Below are positions 16,692-26,885 of a stretch of 64,000 bases of DNA, piece by piece (positions within the stretch are counted from its first letter, which is position 1; every line of letters begins with the position of its first letter). The stretch spans positions 248,001-312,000 of the forward strand of contig NZ_OY787464.1 in assembly GCF_963678845.1 (NCBI RefSeq), written 5' to 3'. The notes below the pieces were generated by a model. That model searched no databases, was not told the origin of the DNA, and saw only the letters and a program-made list of their open reading frames with translations. The DNA comes from an uncultured Bacteroides sp. (lineage in GTDB: Bacteria; Bacteroidota; Bacteroidia; Bacteroidales; Bacteroidaceae). The translations under genes and the position numbers were made by a program.

Positions 16692-19508
16692 ATGAAACAT
16701 ATATTTCGTCCATTTCTATTGTTTATTTGTTTTGAGTCGACTCTTTATTCTACAGCTTTTGCCGGTAATTACTCTTTAATTTCACAAGGAAAATCTACAT
16801 CGTTATACCTGAATAGAAGCGAGAATACCGTGGTTCAAACAGCTACGAATCTGTTTATCTCTGACATGACAGAAGTGTCGGGTAATAAACCGACAGAGAT
16901 TAGTACGCTTGATAATGCTTCTATTATTGTAGCAACATTAGGAAAATCAAAGGAGATTGACCAATGGCTCAGGAAGAATAATGTTTCGGCAAAAGAGATT
17001 GTGAATCAATGGGAAGCGTTTAAAATTCAGGTTGTTCAGCGGAATGACAGTCCTTGCCTGGTGGTACTGGGAAGCAATGCTCGTGGTACGGCTTACGGTG
17101 TGCTGGAATTATCGCGCATTATTGGTGTTTCGCCTTGGTGTTGGTGGGCTGATGCTACACCTTCTAAAAAGAATACGCTTACTCTTCCCGAAGGATACGT
17201 AAATGTGCAACAACCGTCTGTTCAATATCGGGGTATATTCCTGAATGACGAGGATTGGGGACTGATGCCGTGGAGTTCTAAAAACTTTGAGCAGACTGCC
17301 GTAAAAGGACAGATTGGCCCTAAGACCTATGCGAAGATCTTTGAATTGCTGCTCCGTTTGCGTGCTAATACTATCTGGCCGGCCATGCATGAGTGTACTG
17401 TTCCGTTCTATTTTGTGAATGGTACGAAAGAGATGGCCGATAAATACGGTATTGTAATGGCTACTTCCCACTGCGAACCGCTTATGAGAAACAGTGCCGG
17501 AGAATGGGATGTAAAGAAGTATGGTGAATATAATTACCTGACTAATAAAGAAGCTATCACTTCTTACTGGACAGAAAGATTGAAGAACGTTGGTCAGTCG
17601 GAAAATATCTATACCATTGGAATGAGAGGCGTTCACGACGGACAGATGCAGGGGGTAAAAACGCTGGAAGAGCACACCACTGCACTGACTAATGTGTTTA
17701 AAGACCAGCGTGAGCTGTTGGCTAAGTATGTTAATCCCGATGTAACTAAGGTTCCTCAGGTATTTGTGCCATACAAAGAGGTCCTCAATGTATATAATAA
17801 CGGACTAAAGGTACCAGATGATGTTACGTTAATGTGGTGTGACGACAATTACGGTTACATCACCCGCCTGAGCAATGAGCAGGAACGAAAAAGGAAAGGT
17901 GGCGCAGGTGTATATTACCACATTTCTTACTGGGGACGTCCTCACGATTATCTTTGGCTTTGCAGCACTCAGCCGTCTTTGATTTATACAGAGATGAAGC
18001 GCGCCTGGGATTACGGGGCTCGCAAACTATGGATCCTAAATGTGGGCGACATCAAACCTGCTGAATATGATATTGAATTCTTTATGGACTTAGCATGGAG
18101 CGTAAATGGTGTTCAACCTAATACGATTTCTCAGCATTTAGATAACTGGCTTACCCGTGAATTTGGCAATGAAGTCGGGCAAGAACTCACACCGCTGATG
18201 AATAAATATTATCAGTTGGCCGATATCCGTAAACCGGAATTCATGGGATGGAGTCGTGTGGAGGAAGCTTCTGTGAAAGGAGGAAAGACTCCTGTGATTG
18301 ATTCTGAATTTAATCCGTTTGCTTTTGGTGATGAGCTTCAAAAACGTGCTAATGAATATGCGACCCTCTCAGAAAGAGTGAAAGAGATTGCAAAGAAAAT
18401 ACCCGCAGAACAACAAGATGTCTACTTTGAGCTAGTGCAATACCCTGTTTGTGGAGCAGCGGCAATGAATCAGAAACATTTATATGCTCAGAAAGCACGC
18501 TTATTTGCAAAGTATAACTTGCTGGTAGCTAATGAATATTCTTTCCTGAGCGACCATGCTTACAATGAGATTGTCGGACTGACACAGACTTATAATCACG
18601 ATATTCAGAAAGCTAAATGGAATGGAATGATGGACATGAAGCCACGTCAACTTCCTGTATTCCAATATCCGTCATTGCCAGAGAAAGTTACCCCTCAGCA
18701 AGAGGCTTCGGCGTTGGTTTGGATTGAGGGAGATAGTATTCCATTGCAATCAAAGCATGAGGCTAATCTTATATCACTGGTTCGCGGTGCCGGGAACCAG
18801 ACTTTCATTTCACTATTCAGTAGAAGTAACAAACCTATTGAATGGAAAGTTGAGAAGGCTCCTTCATGGTTAAAAATAGAAGAGCAGGACAACGGAATGC
18901 GATTTGAAAATAGACTGATTATTAGGGCTGATCTGGCAAAAGTGAATAGAGATTGTCAGGATGAGCTTTTGCTGTCTGTTGATGGAGAAAAGTATCCGTT
19001 TAATATTCAGGCAAAGAATCTCGCTCCTGGTATTATGACCGAGGCAAACGGAATGATTGCATGGAATGCGGCGGATTATAAATCAGCAACAAAGGGAACT
19101 CAGGTTATTGAAGGTTTGGGGCATAGCACAAAAGCGGTTTCTCTTCCTAAATATGGAGAGCTGACTTATGAAGTTTATACCACAACTTCGGGTGAAGCTG
19201 CCATTAGAATTGCATTGATTCCTAATCATCCGGTAAATGGTGGAAGTATCCGTTATTCCGTTTCTGTGGATAATGAAAAACCTCAGGTGGTGGCTTATGA
19301 AACCGGATTCCGTAGTGAGCCATGGAAAATTAATGTTTTGAGAAATCAATCACTGAACACCACTCTTCATAAAATAAACATTCCGGGAAAGCACACCATT
19401 CGTATCAGTGCACTCGATCCGGAAGTTATTGTTGATCAGCTTATGCTGGATTTTAATAAGGACAGAAAGTTCTATAAAATTCCGATAGAATCGTCAAATA
19501 ATGAATAG
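16692..19508 (+). CDS. Glycoside hydrolase family 115 alpha-glucuronidase
   Basis: 938 aa from ATG 16692, which begins a signal peptide (MKHIFRPFLLFICF...AFAG). The sequence shows hallmark GH115 blocks: GSNARGTAYGVLELSRIIGV, PWCWWADATP, RGIFLNDEDWGL, LRLRANTIWPAMHE, MATSHCEPLMRN, and MGMRGVHDG-like MRGVHDGQMQG. GH115 enzymes remove alpha-1,2-linked (4-O-methyl) glucuronic acid from xylans and related glycans. The C-terminal third (about residues 690-938) is beta-rich, as expected for the family's accessory domain. Predicted location is periplasmic or cell surface. No SusC/D pair is adjacent. The last 37 bp overlap the convergent membrane-protein gene. It fits the uronate catabolic genes at 29.7-34.3 kb. 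Confidence 0.92.
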   Translation: MKHIFRPFLLFICFESTLYSTAFAGNYSLISQGKSTSLYLNRSENTVVQTATNLFISDMTEVSGNKPTEISTLDNASIIVATLGKSKEIDQWLRKNNVSAKEIVNQWEAFKIQVVQRNDSPCLVVLGSNARGTAYGVLELSRIIGVSPWCWWADATPSKKNTLTLPEGYVNVQQPSVQYRGIFLNDEDWGLMPWSSKNFEQTAVKGQIGPKTYAKIFELLLRLRANTIWPAMHECTVPFYFVNGTKEMADKYGIVMATSHCEPLMRNSAGEWDVKKYGEYNYLTNKEAITSYWTERLKNVGQSENIYTIGMRGVHDGQMQGVKTLEEHTTALTNVFKDQRELLAKYVNPDVTKVPQVFVPYKEVLNVYNNGLKVPDDVTLMWCDDNYGYITRLSNEQERKRKGGAGVYYHISYWGRPHDYLWLCSTQPSLIYTEMKRAWDYGARKLWILNVGDIKPAEYDIEFFMDLAWSVNGVQPNTISQHLDNWLTREFGNEVGQELTPLMNKYYQLADIRKPEFMGWSRVEEASVKGGKTPVIDSEFNPFAFGDELQKRANEYATLSERVKEIAKKIPAEQQDVYFELVQYPVCGAAAMNQKHLYAQKARLFAKYNLLVANEYSFLSDHAYNEIVGLTQTYNHDIQKAKWNGMMDMKPRQLPVFQYPSLPEKVTPQQEASALVWIEGDSIPLQSKHEANLISLVRGAGNQTFISLFSRSNKPIEWKVEKAPSWLKIEEQDNGMRFENRLIIRADLAKVNRDCQDELLLSVDGEKYPFNIQAKNLAPGIMTEANGMIAWNAADYKSATKGTQVIEGLGHSTKAVSLPKYGELTYEVYTTTSGEAAIRIALIPNHPVNGGSIRYSVSVDNEKPQVVAYETGFRSEPWKINVLRNQSLNTTLHKINIPGKHTIRISALDPEVIVDQLMLDFNKDRKFYKIPIESSNNE

Positions 19509-19879
19509 AATAGAATAAACAACATAAATAATAATATAATCGTTGCCCAATACCAGTAATGTTTTGTCCAGGTAATATTGTAGCCAAGGCATGACAGAAA
19601 CAGAACTATAGCTGCTATTGGAAATAATCTTATTTCATAAATAAACATTACTAGTGGTAATTCTCTACTGCCATCAGGATAAAATGGTCCGATAAAATAG
19701 AAATAAAAAGAAAACAACAGGATAGAAAGAATTAATCCTTTTATAAATAGCACTAACGGATTGCTTTTAACTATTGGTTCATCATCTTCCTTTTTAGAAA
19801 AAGCAGGATAGATCACGAATACTACTATGGGTATTATATTTATAATGCCGATAATTATAAGAATACTATTCTCTAACAT
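19472..19879 (-). CDS. Small integral membrane protein, hypothetical
   Basis: A 135-aa protein with about four hydrophobic helices: residues 5-25, 46-65, 78-100 and 110-130. I recognise no family motif. It starts 4 bp after the AbgT-type transporter stop and so is the last gene of the kinase-regulator-transporter unit. Its end overlaps the GH115 gene by 37 bp on the opposite strand. Membership of the operon suggests an accessory role with the transporter, which is inference only. Confidence 0.65.
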   Translation of the reverse strand: MLENSILIIIGIINIIPIVVFVIYPAFSKKEDDEPIVKSNPLVLFIKGLILSILLFSFYFYFIGPFYPDGSRELPLVMFIYEIRLFPIAAIVLFLSCLGYNITWTKHYWYWATIILLFMLFILFYSLFDDSIGIL

Positions 19880-19883
19880 ATTA

Positions 19884-21338
19884 TTATACTCCCATCGGTA
19901 TTTTCAGCAAATACCAAATAACAAATAATGCTGTCCATGCCAACAGTATGTAAACCGAATAACGCCAGGTATATTTAAGCAGAGAAACATAATTTGCTTG
20001 TTTATTGTATTGCTGCATATAGGCCAGAATCAATGGCATGTAGAATAGGAACGGCGTGATGGCATTTGTGGCACTGTCTCCAATGCGGAAAGCGCATTGG
20101 GTTAAATCAGGACTGATGCCCATTGCCGCCAACATCGGAACAAATATAAAGGACATGAAGGCCCATTTTGCCGTTGCTGAAACCATGATAAGGTTAATTA
20201 CCGTGGTAAAAAGGATGAATAGCAATAGGGTGACAAGGCTGCTTGCCTGAATGGAAGTAAGAAGATTTGCTCCCATTATAGCCAGACATTTATCGAGATG
20301 GGAATATTCAAAGCAGGCAAACATCTGCGCAGCAAAGAAGGCGATGACAAAGTAAACGCCCAACAGTTGCATGGGTGACGACAGTCCTTTTATTACATCT
20401 GAATCCTTGCGATAACGTCCTGATGCAAAGCCGTAGATGGTTCCCATAAGTCCAATGCCAAATGAGATTAGGAACAGAGCTCCGAATATAAACGGCGACC
20501 TTGTTAGACTACCTGTGATTCCTCGCAGGATTCCCCATTTGGAAAAGGTTGCCAAAACAATGAGCAATGCATACATTGTTCCTATGGCCACCGCAATAAT
20601 TAATGCACGTTTTTCTTTCCATGAGAGTGATTTATAGGTGTCATAAGGTATACTGCCGTTGTATTCTCCTAATGATGGCAAAAGGTTCTTACGGGTTATA
20701 TAATAAATGACCGCTGCAATGACAAAGGTGGAGACAAACATGAAATAATAGTTGCATAGTGGTCCCACGTTTCCTTGATAAGAAGTCATAGTTGCTGCTG
20801 CTTCCTGAGTGTAACGGGCAATAAGCGGATCGAGTGTACTAAGGAATAAATTTGCACTGAATCCGCAGGCCACGGATACATAGGCCGTTACAATTCCAGC
20901 CACGGGATGCAGCTTGACCGATTGAAAAAGAGTGGCAGCTATTGGTATAAGGATAATATATCCTGCATCACCTACTATGTTGGAAACAATACCTAAAAAA
21001 ATTACAAGTAGAATCACCACCTGTTTGCTGGGATGTTTTCTCAGACTTTGGCGGATGCAGGCTCCGATGAAACCGGAATGCTCGGCTACACCTACGCCAA
21101 ACATGGCCACCATTACCATGCCCAATGGGGCAAAGCCGGTGAAGTTTGTCACTACATGCCGCAACAACCAGCGAATACCTTCAGCACTTAGCAGACTTTG
21201 TACGCGGATTGCTTCACCCGTTTGAGGACTAATTACGCTAAGTCCATAGATATCAAATATCCACGAAAGCATTACCACTGCTCCTGTGAGCAGTAGAAAC
21301 ATCGTAGCGGGGTGAGGCATTCGCAGCTTATTCTTCAT
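19884..21338 (-). CDS. AbgT-family transporter
   Basis: A 484-aa inner-membrane protein with around 11-13 helices, beginning MKNKLRMPHPATMFLLLTG. Family blocks include GVGVAEHSGFIGACIRQSLR, VSNIVGDAGYIILIPIAA, and the C-terminal FRIGDSATNAITPFLFYMPL that corresponds to the AbgT signature. AbgT proteins are described as p-aminobenzoyl-glutamate importers or sulfonamide/antifolate exporters, so direction and substrate are open. Its start overlaps the response regulator by 11 bp, tying it tightly to a two-component system, which is unusual for this family and suggests regulated transport of a sensed compound. Confidence 0.9.
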   Translation of the reverse strand: MKNKLRMPHPATMFLLLTGAVVMLSWIFDIYGLSVISPQTGEAIRVQSLLSAEGIRWLLRHVVTNFTGFAPLGMVMVAMFGVGVAEHSGFIGACIRQSLRKHPSKQVVILLVIFLGIVSNIVGDAGYIILIPIAATLFQSVKLHPVAGIVTAYVSVACGFSANLFLSTLDPLIARYTQEAAATMTSYQGNVGPLCNYYFMFVSTFVIAAVIYYITRKNLLPSLGEYNGSIPYDTYKSLSWKEKRALIIAVAIGTMYALLIVLATFSKWGILRGITGSLTRSPFIFGALFLISFGIGLMGTIYGFASGRYRKDSDVIKGLSSPMQLLGVYFVIAFFAAQMFACFEYSHLDKCLAIMGANLLTSIQASSLVTLLLFILFTTVINLIMVSATAKWAFMSFIFVPMLAAMGISPDLTQCAFRIGDSATNAITPFLFYMPLILAYMQQYNKQANYVSLLKYTWRYSVYILLAWTALFVIWYLLKIPMGV

Positions 21339-22056
21339 CTGCTTCCAGATTATCGAGGTCTATGATACGAAGTTCCAGCGCACGGACCACAAGACGGGTG
21401 GCATTTACCCCTACCCGTTCGCCTGTAACAAACAATCGTGCTATCAGGTCGTTCTGGCGCTTTTCGAGAGATTTCACGCCGAAAGGCATACCTTTCAGAT
21501 TGGCTATCATATCTTTGGTATACCCCAAGGCAAGGTGGCGGAGGAAACGTTCATCGTACTCGTCAATATCGTAGTCAATTACTGCTTCCTGGCGCAATGC
21601 ATCGTTGGTGACCGACCTTTTAAAGCGGTCTACAATCTTTTCCAGAATAGGATAATTGAATACAAGTTTCTTGCCATCCATTACAGCCTGCACATCTGTC
21701 TTGGTAAGTAGTTCGCCCGTCTTCAGAATAATTCCGTCTGCCCCGGCATTCAGCACATCTACCCAGAGTTTCTCATTGAGTACTTCGCCGGTAAATATCA
21801 AAACACGGACTTCTTTGTACTTTTTACGTACGTTCTTACATATATCTACCCCAATGGTAGTGGAGCCTCCTAGTCCAAGATCCAACAACACAAGGTCGGG
21901 TACCTGAGCTTCTATGAGCGGCCAGAACTCTTTCTCGGTCATTGCTGTGCCAATTACTTCCGCATTTGGAATTTCGTGACGAAATATCTCTTCTGTTCCC
22001 TTGAGTTCCAGTTTCACATCTTCTACAATGATAACTTTAAATTGCATATCTTCCAT
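21328..22056 (-). CDS. Response regulator with LuxR-like C-terminus
   Basis: 242 aa. The receiver domain (about residues 5-140) has VIIVEDVKLE, the phospho-acceptor Asp in LVLLDLGLGG, Thr in LIFTGE and Lys in IILKTGE. The C-terminal region FLRHLALGYTKDMIANLKGM...VKSLEKRQNDLIARL follows the spacing of a LuxR/GerE helix-turn-helix but is divergent. It lies 141 bp downstream of the tandem kinase gene and overlaps the transporter start, so it is most likely the kinase partner and a regulator of this operon. The call is firm for the receiver and moderate for DNA binding. Confidence 0.88.
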   Translation of the reverse strand: MEDMQFKVIIVEDVKLELKGTEEIFRHEIPNAEVIGTAMTEKEFWPLIEAQVPDLVLLDLGLGGSTTIGVDICKNVRKKYKEVRVLIFTGEVLNEKLWVDVLNAGADGIILKTGELLTKTDVQAVMDGKKLVFNYPILEKIVDRFKRSVTNDALRQEAVIDYDIDEYDERFLRHLALGYTKDMIANLKGMPFGVKSLEKRQNDLIARLFVTGERVGVNATRLVVRALELRIIDLDNLEADEE

Positions 22057-22197
22057 TGTTCTTTCTAACTATATTTAATTCTTTTATTCTTTATGTCTTT
22101 TTCAAATAGCCTATGCCTTATTTTATTAAGGTGTACACCATTTTGTTATAATATCTACTTTATAATTTGTATAGCTCTAGGTCTGTTTACAAAGCTC

Positions 22198-25100
22198 TTA
22201 CTTAATATTACCTAAGCTTTCCTTTCTCTTTGGTATAGTAAAGTAGACCGTGAACCCTCCTTCCGGAGAAGGTTCGGCATTTATACGGCAGCCCCGCTGA
22301 CCGGCAAACTCATCGTGGTCGCGGATTATTTGTTTGCATATCAGGTATTCGGTACCTTTCAGTTTTCCTTCCTCGGAAGCCGTCATACGGGCAAGGTCGG
22401 GATAGAAAAGTTGATTAAGCTCTTCCACACTCTTTTCCCTTCTTCTGTCGGTAAAAAGGAAACGAACAAACCCGCCATCTGCTTTTGCTTCCAGAATCAC
22501 ATCCCCTTCTTCGGGCACGGAAAGGCATTCGTCAATCAGATTCTCGAACAGAAATCTCAGCTGAATTGCATCTCCTATCACTTTCATGCTACTTCCTTCT
22601 GTGTGGAACGTTACAGGACTTTGTGCGCGTTTACTCATTTTAGAGAAATATTTCTGAGCATAAGCCAGCAAATCATCAACTTCCACCGTTCCCCGACGGA
22701 AAGTAACCTCTTCCAACTGTCGTGCCGCACAAGAGCTCAGAATAGTAAATATTCCCTTATAGTAATCAATCAGTTCGCTGATGGTTTCAATGTGCTCTTT
22801 CTCCTCGGCAGGTGTGTGAGTCTGCTTTGTAAGTTTATCAATGATATTCTTTATTTTGCTGGGATAATAAATTGTTTCGTGCTTGATAGTAGAGAGACAG
22901 TTGTCGAGCACCATATTCTGCACGTGGAGTAAACTGTCTTCCCAGGAAGCCCTGTGGGTATCTTCTTCTGCCGATTCAATATCCCTGTATTTTGTAGCTA
23001 GTTTCACAACAGCGTTGAACACCAAGATGGCCACGTAATTGGTAATCAGCTCAATAAGTAACCGGTCATTCTCCCGTTCACTTTCTTCTTGTTTCAAGAA
23101 TGCAAGCACACCAACACAGCGATGTGTCTCTCCTACTTCCACCATTAACGGAAGCGCCTGAACGTATATATCGTACAGGTCATTACTATAAACCGGCAGT
23201 GATTTTATTTTACCGGTGGTATAGTTCTGAGTATTGAAACAACGCTGCATCACTTCGGTGAGGGTTTCCTGCTCTCCCTGTATTTCTACGGAAGTATCGT
23301 TCCATTCCATCTGATGCGGATTATAAGCAAACTCCAGTTTATGGCTGTCTTCGTTATAAACGCCGATGCTAAGCATGTCAATAGTGAGCAGTTCATTGAT
23401 ACCGTCAAAGCAATTGTCTACAATGTGGCGGGGAATGTCTTTGAGCGTTGAGGAAGAGGCCAGCACTTGTTTATTGATCTCCAGTACCTGTTCCAGATTC
23501 CATCGGTTAAGCAGCCGCTTACGGATGTAAAGCAGATAGTATCCCATGAAAAAGATAATCAGAAGCAAGACAAACAAGATAACAGCCACCACTTTATTAT
23601 TGGTGGAATGTTCCAGATTCCGGCAATATTCTTCCAGAGAATAATCTTCACTTACCAGTTTGTATAGCCTTGAGTAGGCTGTGTTGTTATACTGGTAGTT
23701 ATCCCATTGCTTTAGAGCCAGAAAGGCTACGGCAGCTTCATTACGGATATCGAGAATTACATAATAATCAGAATTGAACATTCCGTTCCACCAATTTATT
23801 TCGGCAGATGTGCCCTGCCCTTTCAAGGTCATTATATAGCGAGGTTTACGCGTATATTTGGCATAATGCTGATTTAATCTGGAAATAGCGGAATCTGCAT
23901 ATTGCAGTGCAAGCGGATAGTTCTCAATCACGTTGCAATAATAAACAGTATCGGCAAAAAGAGAGGCCTCATTCAGCAATCTGTCATATTCAATTTTGTA
24001 CTGTGAAGAAGCCGGTTTTGAAGAACGATGTTCCTTTGGGGCAGGCTTTACCGGTTTGCCGCAAGAGCTGAGTGCTGCTGTAACGAGCACACAAGCTAAT
24101 ATTCCCAGAGTTTTACGAACACTGGCAGGCAGACGGAAATAAAAGCGACTTCCATTGCCCGGAGTACTTTCTATATTAAACTTGCAAACATTGAAAAGAT
24201 CATTTGTTTTTCTATATTTCTCAATGATTCCTTTACAGTTTATTAATCCGAAGCCGCTGCCCTTATTCTTGAAAAGATCCTCTTTATCGCTAGCTTCCAT
24301 GCCTATCTGACTGGAATCATATACTTTCTCACCTAATATCCGAGCCACATCTTCTGGAGATATGCCTCTTCCTGTATCCAAAACAGATATTTCCACATAG
24401 CTTTCTTCTGCCTTGGCATATACACTGACGGTGCCTCCCTTCGGGGTATATTTCCGGGCATTCTCAGTCAGCGTATTAATCATAAACATGGTCAGCGCTT
24501 TGTCTGCTTTAACAGTAACATTCGTAGGCTCTACATTGAAAGTCTGCTGCTTCATTTCGAAGGTTTTTCGGCCTTTAGCCAATACTTCGAAAAGTTCGTT
24601 CAACTCAAAGTTTTCGATATTCAGATTCAGTGAGCCCTGTTTCATCTTGATCCAAAGAGCCAGAATATCATTGTATTCATTAATTTTTGATACCAGCTCG
24701 TCAATATACTGATATTTCTCGTATTTAATACTTTCGTTCTGCAGGAAGCCTTTGGAAGTAAGCTTGTTTACCTCATTGATAATACGATCCATGTAAGGAG
24801 TAATACCATAAACAATAGCCATACATGCCTTCTTTATCAGATTCTGACGTTTATTTTCCGAGATGTGCTGCTCATAGACATAACGTTGCTTTTCAAGTTT
24901 GATTCGCTCATCGCCCAAAGAGATAAATGTGAGGCCATTGCCTAGGGTCCAGGCAATGTAAGGAGCAATAACATTCATCAGAGCCTTTTCATCCTTAGTC
25001 ATTTTGTGACGGGTATACAGTTCAATAACGCCCACCGGACTCTCTTCTTCCGGCAAGTAAAGGTTGAATGATGACTTAATAAGATTATTATCAACTAATT

Positions 25101-26757
25101 CATTATCAGTATTTTCTTCACTTTCAATAGTTGGGTAAATAAACTCATCTGTTTCTTTATCAAAGATTCCTATACGCATAAAATAAGCCCGGAACAGTTG
25201 CTTTAAATCTGCCTGAATAGCAATACCTACGGCAGAGATTATTTCATCATTGCTCCTTACATCAACAGGTATGGAAGCTGTTATTCGCTGGCATACCTCG
25301 AGTGTAGTTCTCAGTCGTAGAGTATGCTTCCTGTTGCGAAGCTTAGAACGTGAGTTAAGTACCCAGAAAAGAGTAATCAGCAAAACAATACAGGAAAATA
25401 CTATTATAGAAAGCACATTCAGTTGGCTGTCTTCTTTTTCCAGCTCCTGAGATCGACTCTCCAGTTCTTTATCCTGACGTGTATAATCAAGAATATCAAG
25501 ATAAATATTCCTGTTATAATTAGATGGCACTTTCATCCCCAGTCCGGCATAAGTTACGCTTAATTGCTCGCGGATACGGGAAATCCATTCGGGAACGGTC
25601 TTTATGTTATCCTTTGTAATCCAGGTTATTTCAGTATAAACAGTGTCTTGCTCAGTAAATGTTTTCAGCTTATGCCCAACATCTTTTCCTGCATCATAAT
25701 AGAGTTTATGGTGAAGGTTAACATAGTCCAAAGCCTTTTTCAGAGAATCGAGCGCCTGATTATAATGACCGTGAACATTATAATATTTACCTATAGACAC
25801 ATAAGCACCGGCTATTTGATAAATATCCTTGTACTTTTTGAATTTCTGAAGAGCCGTTTGGGCAAGATTCAATGGCAATACAGTATCGGCTTCGGTAATT
25901 TCATTCTTTTGAAAATGATAGTAACTGTTTATATTCTGAATAGCCCGTGGACGCTCATTATAGATTTGGTTGTAGGTAACTTTGTTGTTAAGCATTGAGG
26001 CAATTCCCTGCAAGCTGTTTGCTTCGAAATAAATATAATTATTCCGGCTCAGCATCCAGCATTTAAAAAGCTCATCAAATTCACTGACGCTTTTTTGCTG
26101 TACATTGTTCTTCTCGAACAGTTCAGCCGAACCCTTTATATAGTAGAAATATAAGGTCTGCGCAGTATCAATGACCAAGTCAGAATCTTTAATCTGATTG
26201 ATGGAAAGAATAGCTTCTTGCTCCTGTTGCAAGTAATAATAATAAATGGAGGACACAATAAAAAATTCCGAACGGGCATAGTTAAGACGTTCCTTTTCGT
26301 GTACATCCACAAAGACTGACTGGTCTTCATCAATGCGTTTCATTCTACGAACAGCGCTGTTACGGTAATCATAGTACTCCTTATTCATAGATGTCCGCTG
26401 ATAAATCTTCATAAGCCCGATATCGGCAATAACCAGCTCTAACTCGTTCTGCGTTAATTCATATACCTTTTTATAATATTTCTCTGCATTATCAAAGTCC
26501 ATGCGCATAAAAGCGCAGAATCCCAGATTATTGCAGGCTTCAGCTTTTCCTCGGTCATATATATCAGCTTTATTGTATGCCAGCAATGCTTCCTTATAAG
26601 ATAAGTCCAGCCTTTTATAACGCAAATCATACGCCCGCTGATTGAGTGAATCCAATAACCGTACTTCCTGTGCAGAAGGAGTTCCCGTACAAGAATAAAT
26701 TACTGAAAGCATCACTATGGTAACAATAAAGAGAAATATATTGCGGAGTTTATTCAT
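22198..26757 (-). CDS. Tandem hybrid-like sensor kinase with two sensor-kinase modules
   Basis: 1519 aa, about twice a normal kinase. Module 1: signal/lipobox-like start (VIYSC), periplasmic TPR-like helical sensor (about residues 30-440), membrane helix (446-467), GAF-like region, and an HATPase_c domain with intact N box (NTLTENARKY), DTGRGIS and GSGFGLIN. The HisKA position reads IVYGITPYMDRI, so no His is present. Module 2: second membrane segment with a lipobox-like ALSSCGKP (about 881-899), periplasmic helical segment, third helix (about 1056-1077), GAF-like region, and a dimerisation helix that keeps a His in TIKHETIYYP (H1293). Its ATP site is degenerate (FENLIDECL, FTDRRREK, no glycine lid). 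It resembles Bacteroidales proteins annotated DUF5112/DUF5113. It is upstream of a response regulator and an AbgT transporter. A TATATTTG box (26778-26785) lies 20 nt before its ATG. Confidence 0.87.
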   Translation of the reverse strand: MNKLRNIFLFIVTIVMLSVIYSCTGTPSAQEVRLLDSLNQRAYDLRYKRLDLSYKEALLAYNKADIYDRGKAEACNNLGFCAFMRMDFDNAEKYYKKVYELTQNELELVIADIGLMKIYQRTSMNKEYYDYRNSAVRRMKRIDEDQSVFVDVHEKERLNYARSEFFIVSSIYYYYLQQEQEAILSINQIKDSDLVIDTAQTLYFYYIKGSAELFEKNNVQQKSVSEFDELFKCWMLSRNNYIYFEANSLQGIASMLNNKVTYNQIYNERPRAIQNINSYYHFQKNEITEADTVLPLNLAQTALQKFKKYKDIYQIAGAYVSIGKYYNVHGHYNQALDSLKKALDYVNLHHKLYYDAGKDVGHKLKTFTEQDTVYTEITWITKDNIKTVPEWISRIREQLSVTYAGLGMKVPSNYNRNIYLDILDYTRQDKELESRSQELEKEDSQLNVLSIIVFSCIVLLITLFWVLNSRSKLRNRKHTLRLRTTLEVCQRITASIPVDVRSNDEIISAVGIAIQADLKQLFRAYFMRIGIFDKETDEFIYPTIESEENTDNELVDNNLIKSSFNLYLPEEESPVGVIELYTRHKMTKDEKALMNVIAPYIAWTLGNGLTFISLGDERIKLEKQRYVYEQHISENKRQNLIKKACMAIVYGITPYMDRIINEVNKLTSKGFLQNESIKYEKYQYIDELVSKINEYNDILALWIKMKQGSLNLNIENFELNELFEVLAKGRKTFEMKQQTFNVEPTNVTVKADKALTMFMINTLTENARKYTPKGGTVSVYAKAEESYVEISVLDTGRGISPEDVARILGEKVYDSSQIGMEASDKEDLFKNKGSGFGLINCKGIIEKYRKTNDLFNVCKFNIESTPGNGSRFYFRLPASVRKTLGILACVLVTAALSSCGKPVKPAPKEHRSSKPASSQYKIEYDRLLNEASLFADTVYYCNVIENYPLALQYADSAISRLNQHYAKYTRKPRYIMTLKGQGTSAEINWWNGMFNSDYYVILDIRNEAAVAFLALKQWDNYQYNNTAYSRLYKLVSEDYSLEEYCRNLEHSTNNKVVAVILFVLLLIIFFMGYYLLYIRKRLLNRWNLEQVLEINKQVLASSSTLKDIPRHIVDNCFDGINELLTIDMLSIGVYNEDSHKLEFAYNPHQMEWNDTSVEIQGEQETLTEVMQRCFNTQNYTTGKIKSLPVYSNDLYDIYVQALPLMVEVGETHRCVGVLAFLKQEESERENDRLLIELITNYVAILVFNAVVKLATKYRDIESAEEDTHRASWEDSLLHVQNMVLDNCLSTIKHETIYYPSKIKNIIDKLTKQTHTPAEEKEHIETISELIDYYKGIFTILSSCAARQLEEVTFRRGTVEVDDLLAYAQKYFSKMSKRAQSPVTFHTEGSSMKVIGDAIQLRFLFENLIDECLSVPEEGDVILEAKADGGFVRFLFTDRRREKSVEELNQLFYPDLARMTASEEGKLKGTEYLICKQIIRDHDEFAGQRGCRINAEPSPEGGFTVYFTIPKRKESLGNIK

Positions 26758-26777
26758 TTATTTATCCATATTTCTCA

Positions 26778-26785
26778 CAAATATA
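26778..26785 (-). promoter_or_regulatory. -7 promoter box of tandem kinase operon
   Basis: Minus-strand TATATTTG lies 20 nt before the ATG at 26757. Confidence 0.5.
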
Positions 26786-26885
26786 ATTAGTTTAAAGTAA
26801 TATTTAACGGATATCAGATTTAATGCTAGTTAAATGTTATGAAACAGTCAAATTATGTATTATTCCTACTTAATAGTTTGATAGA

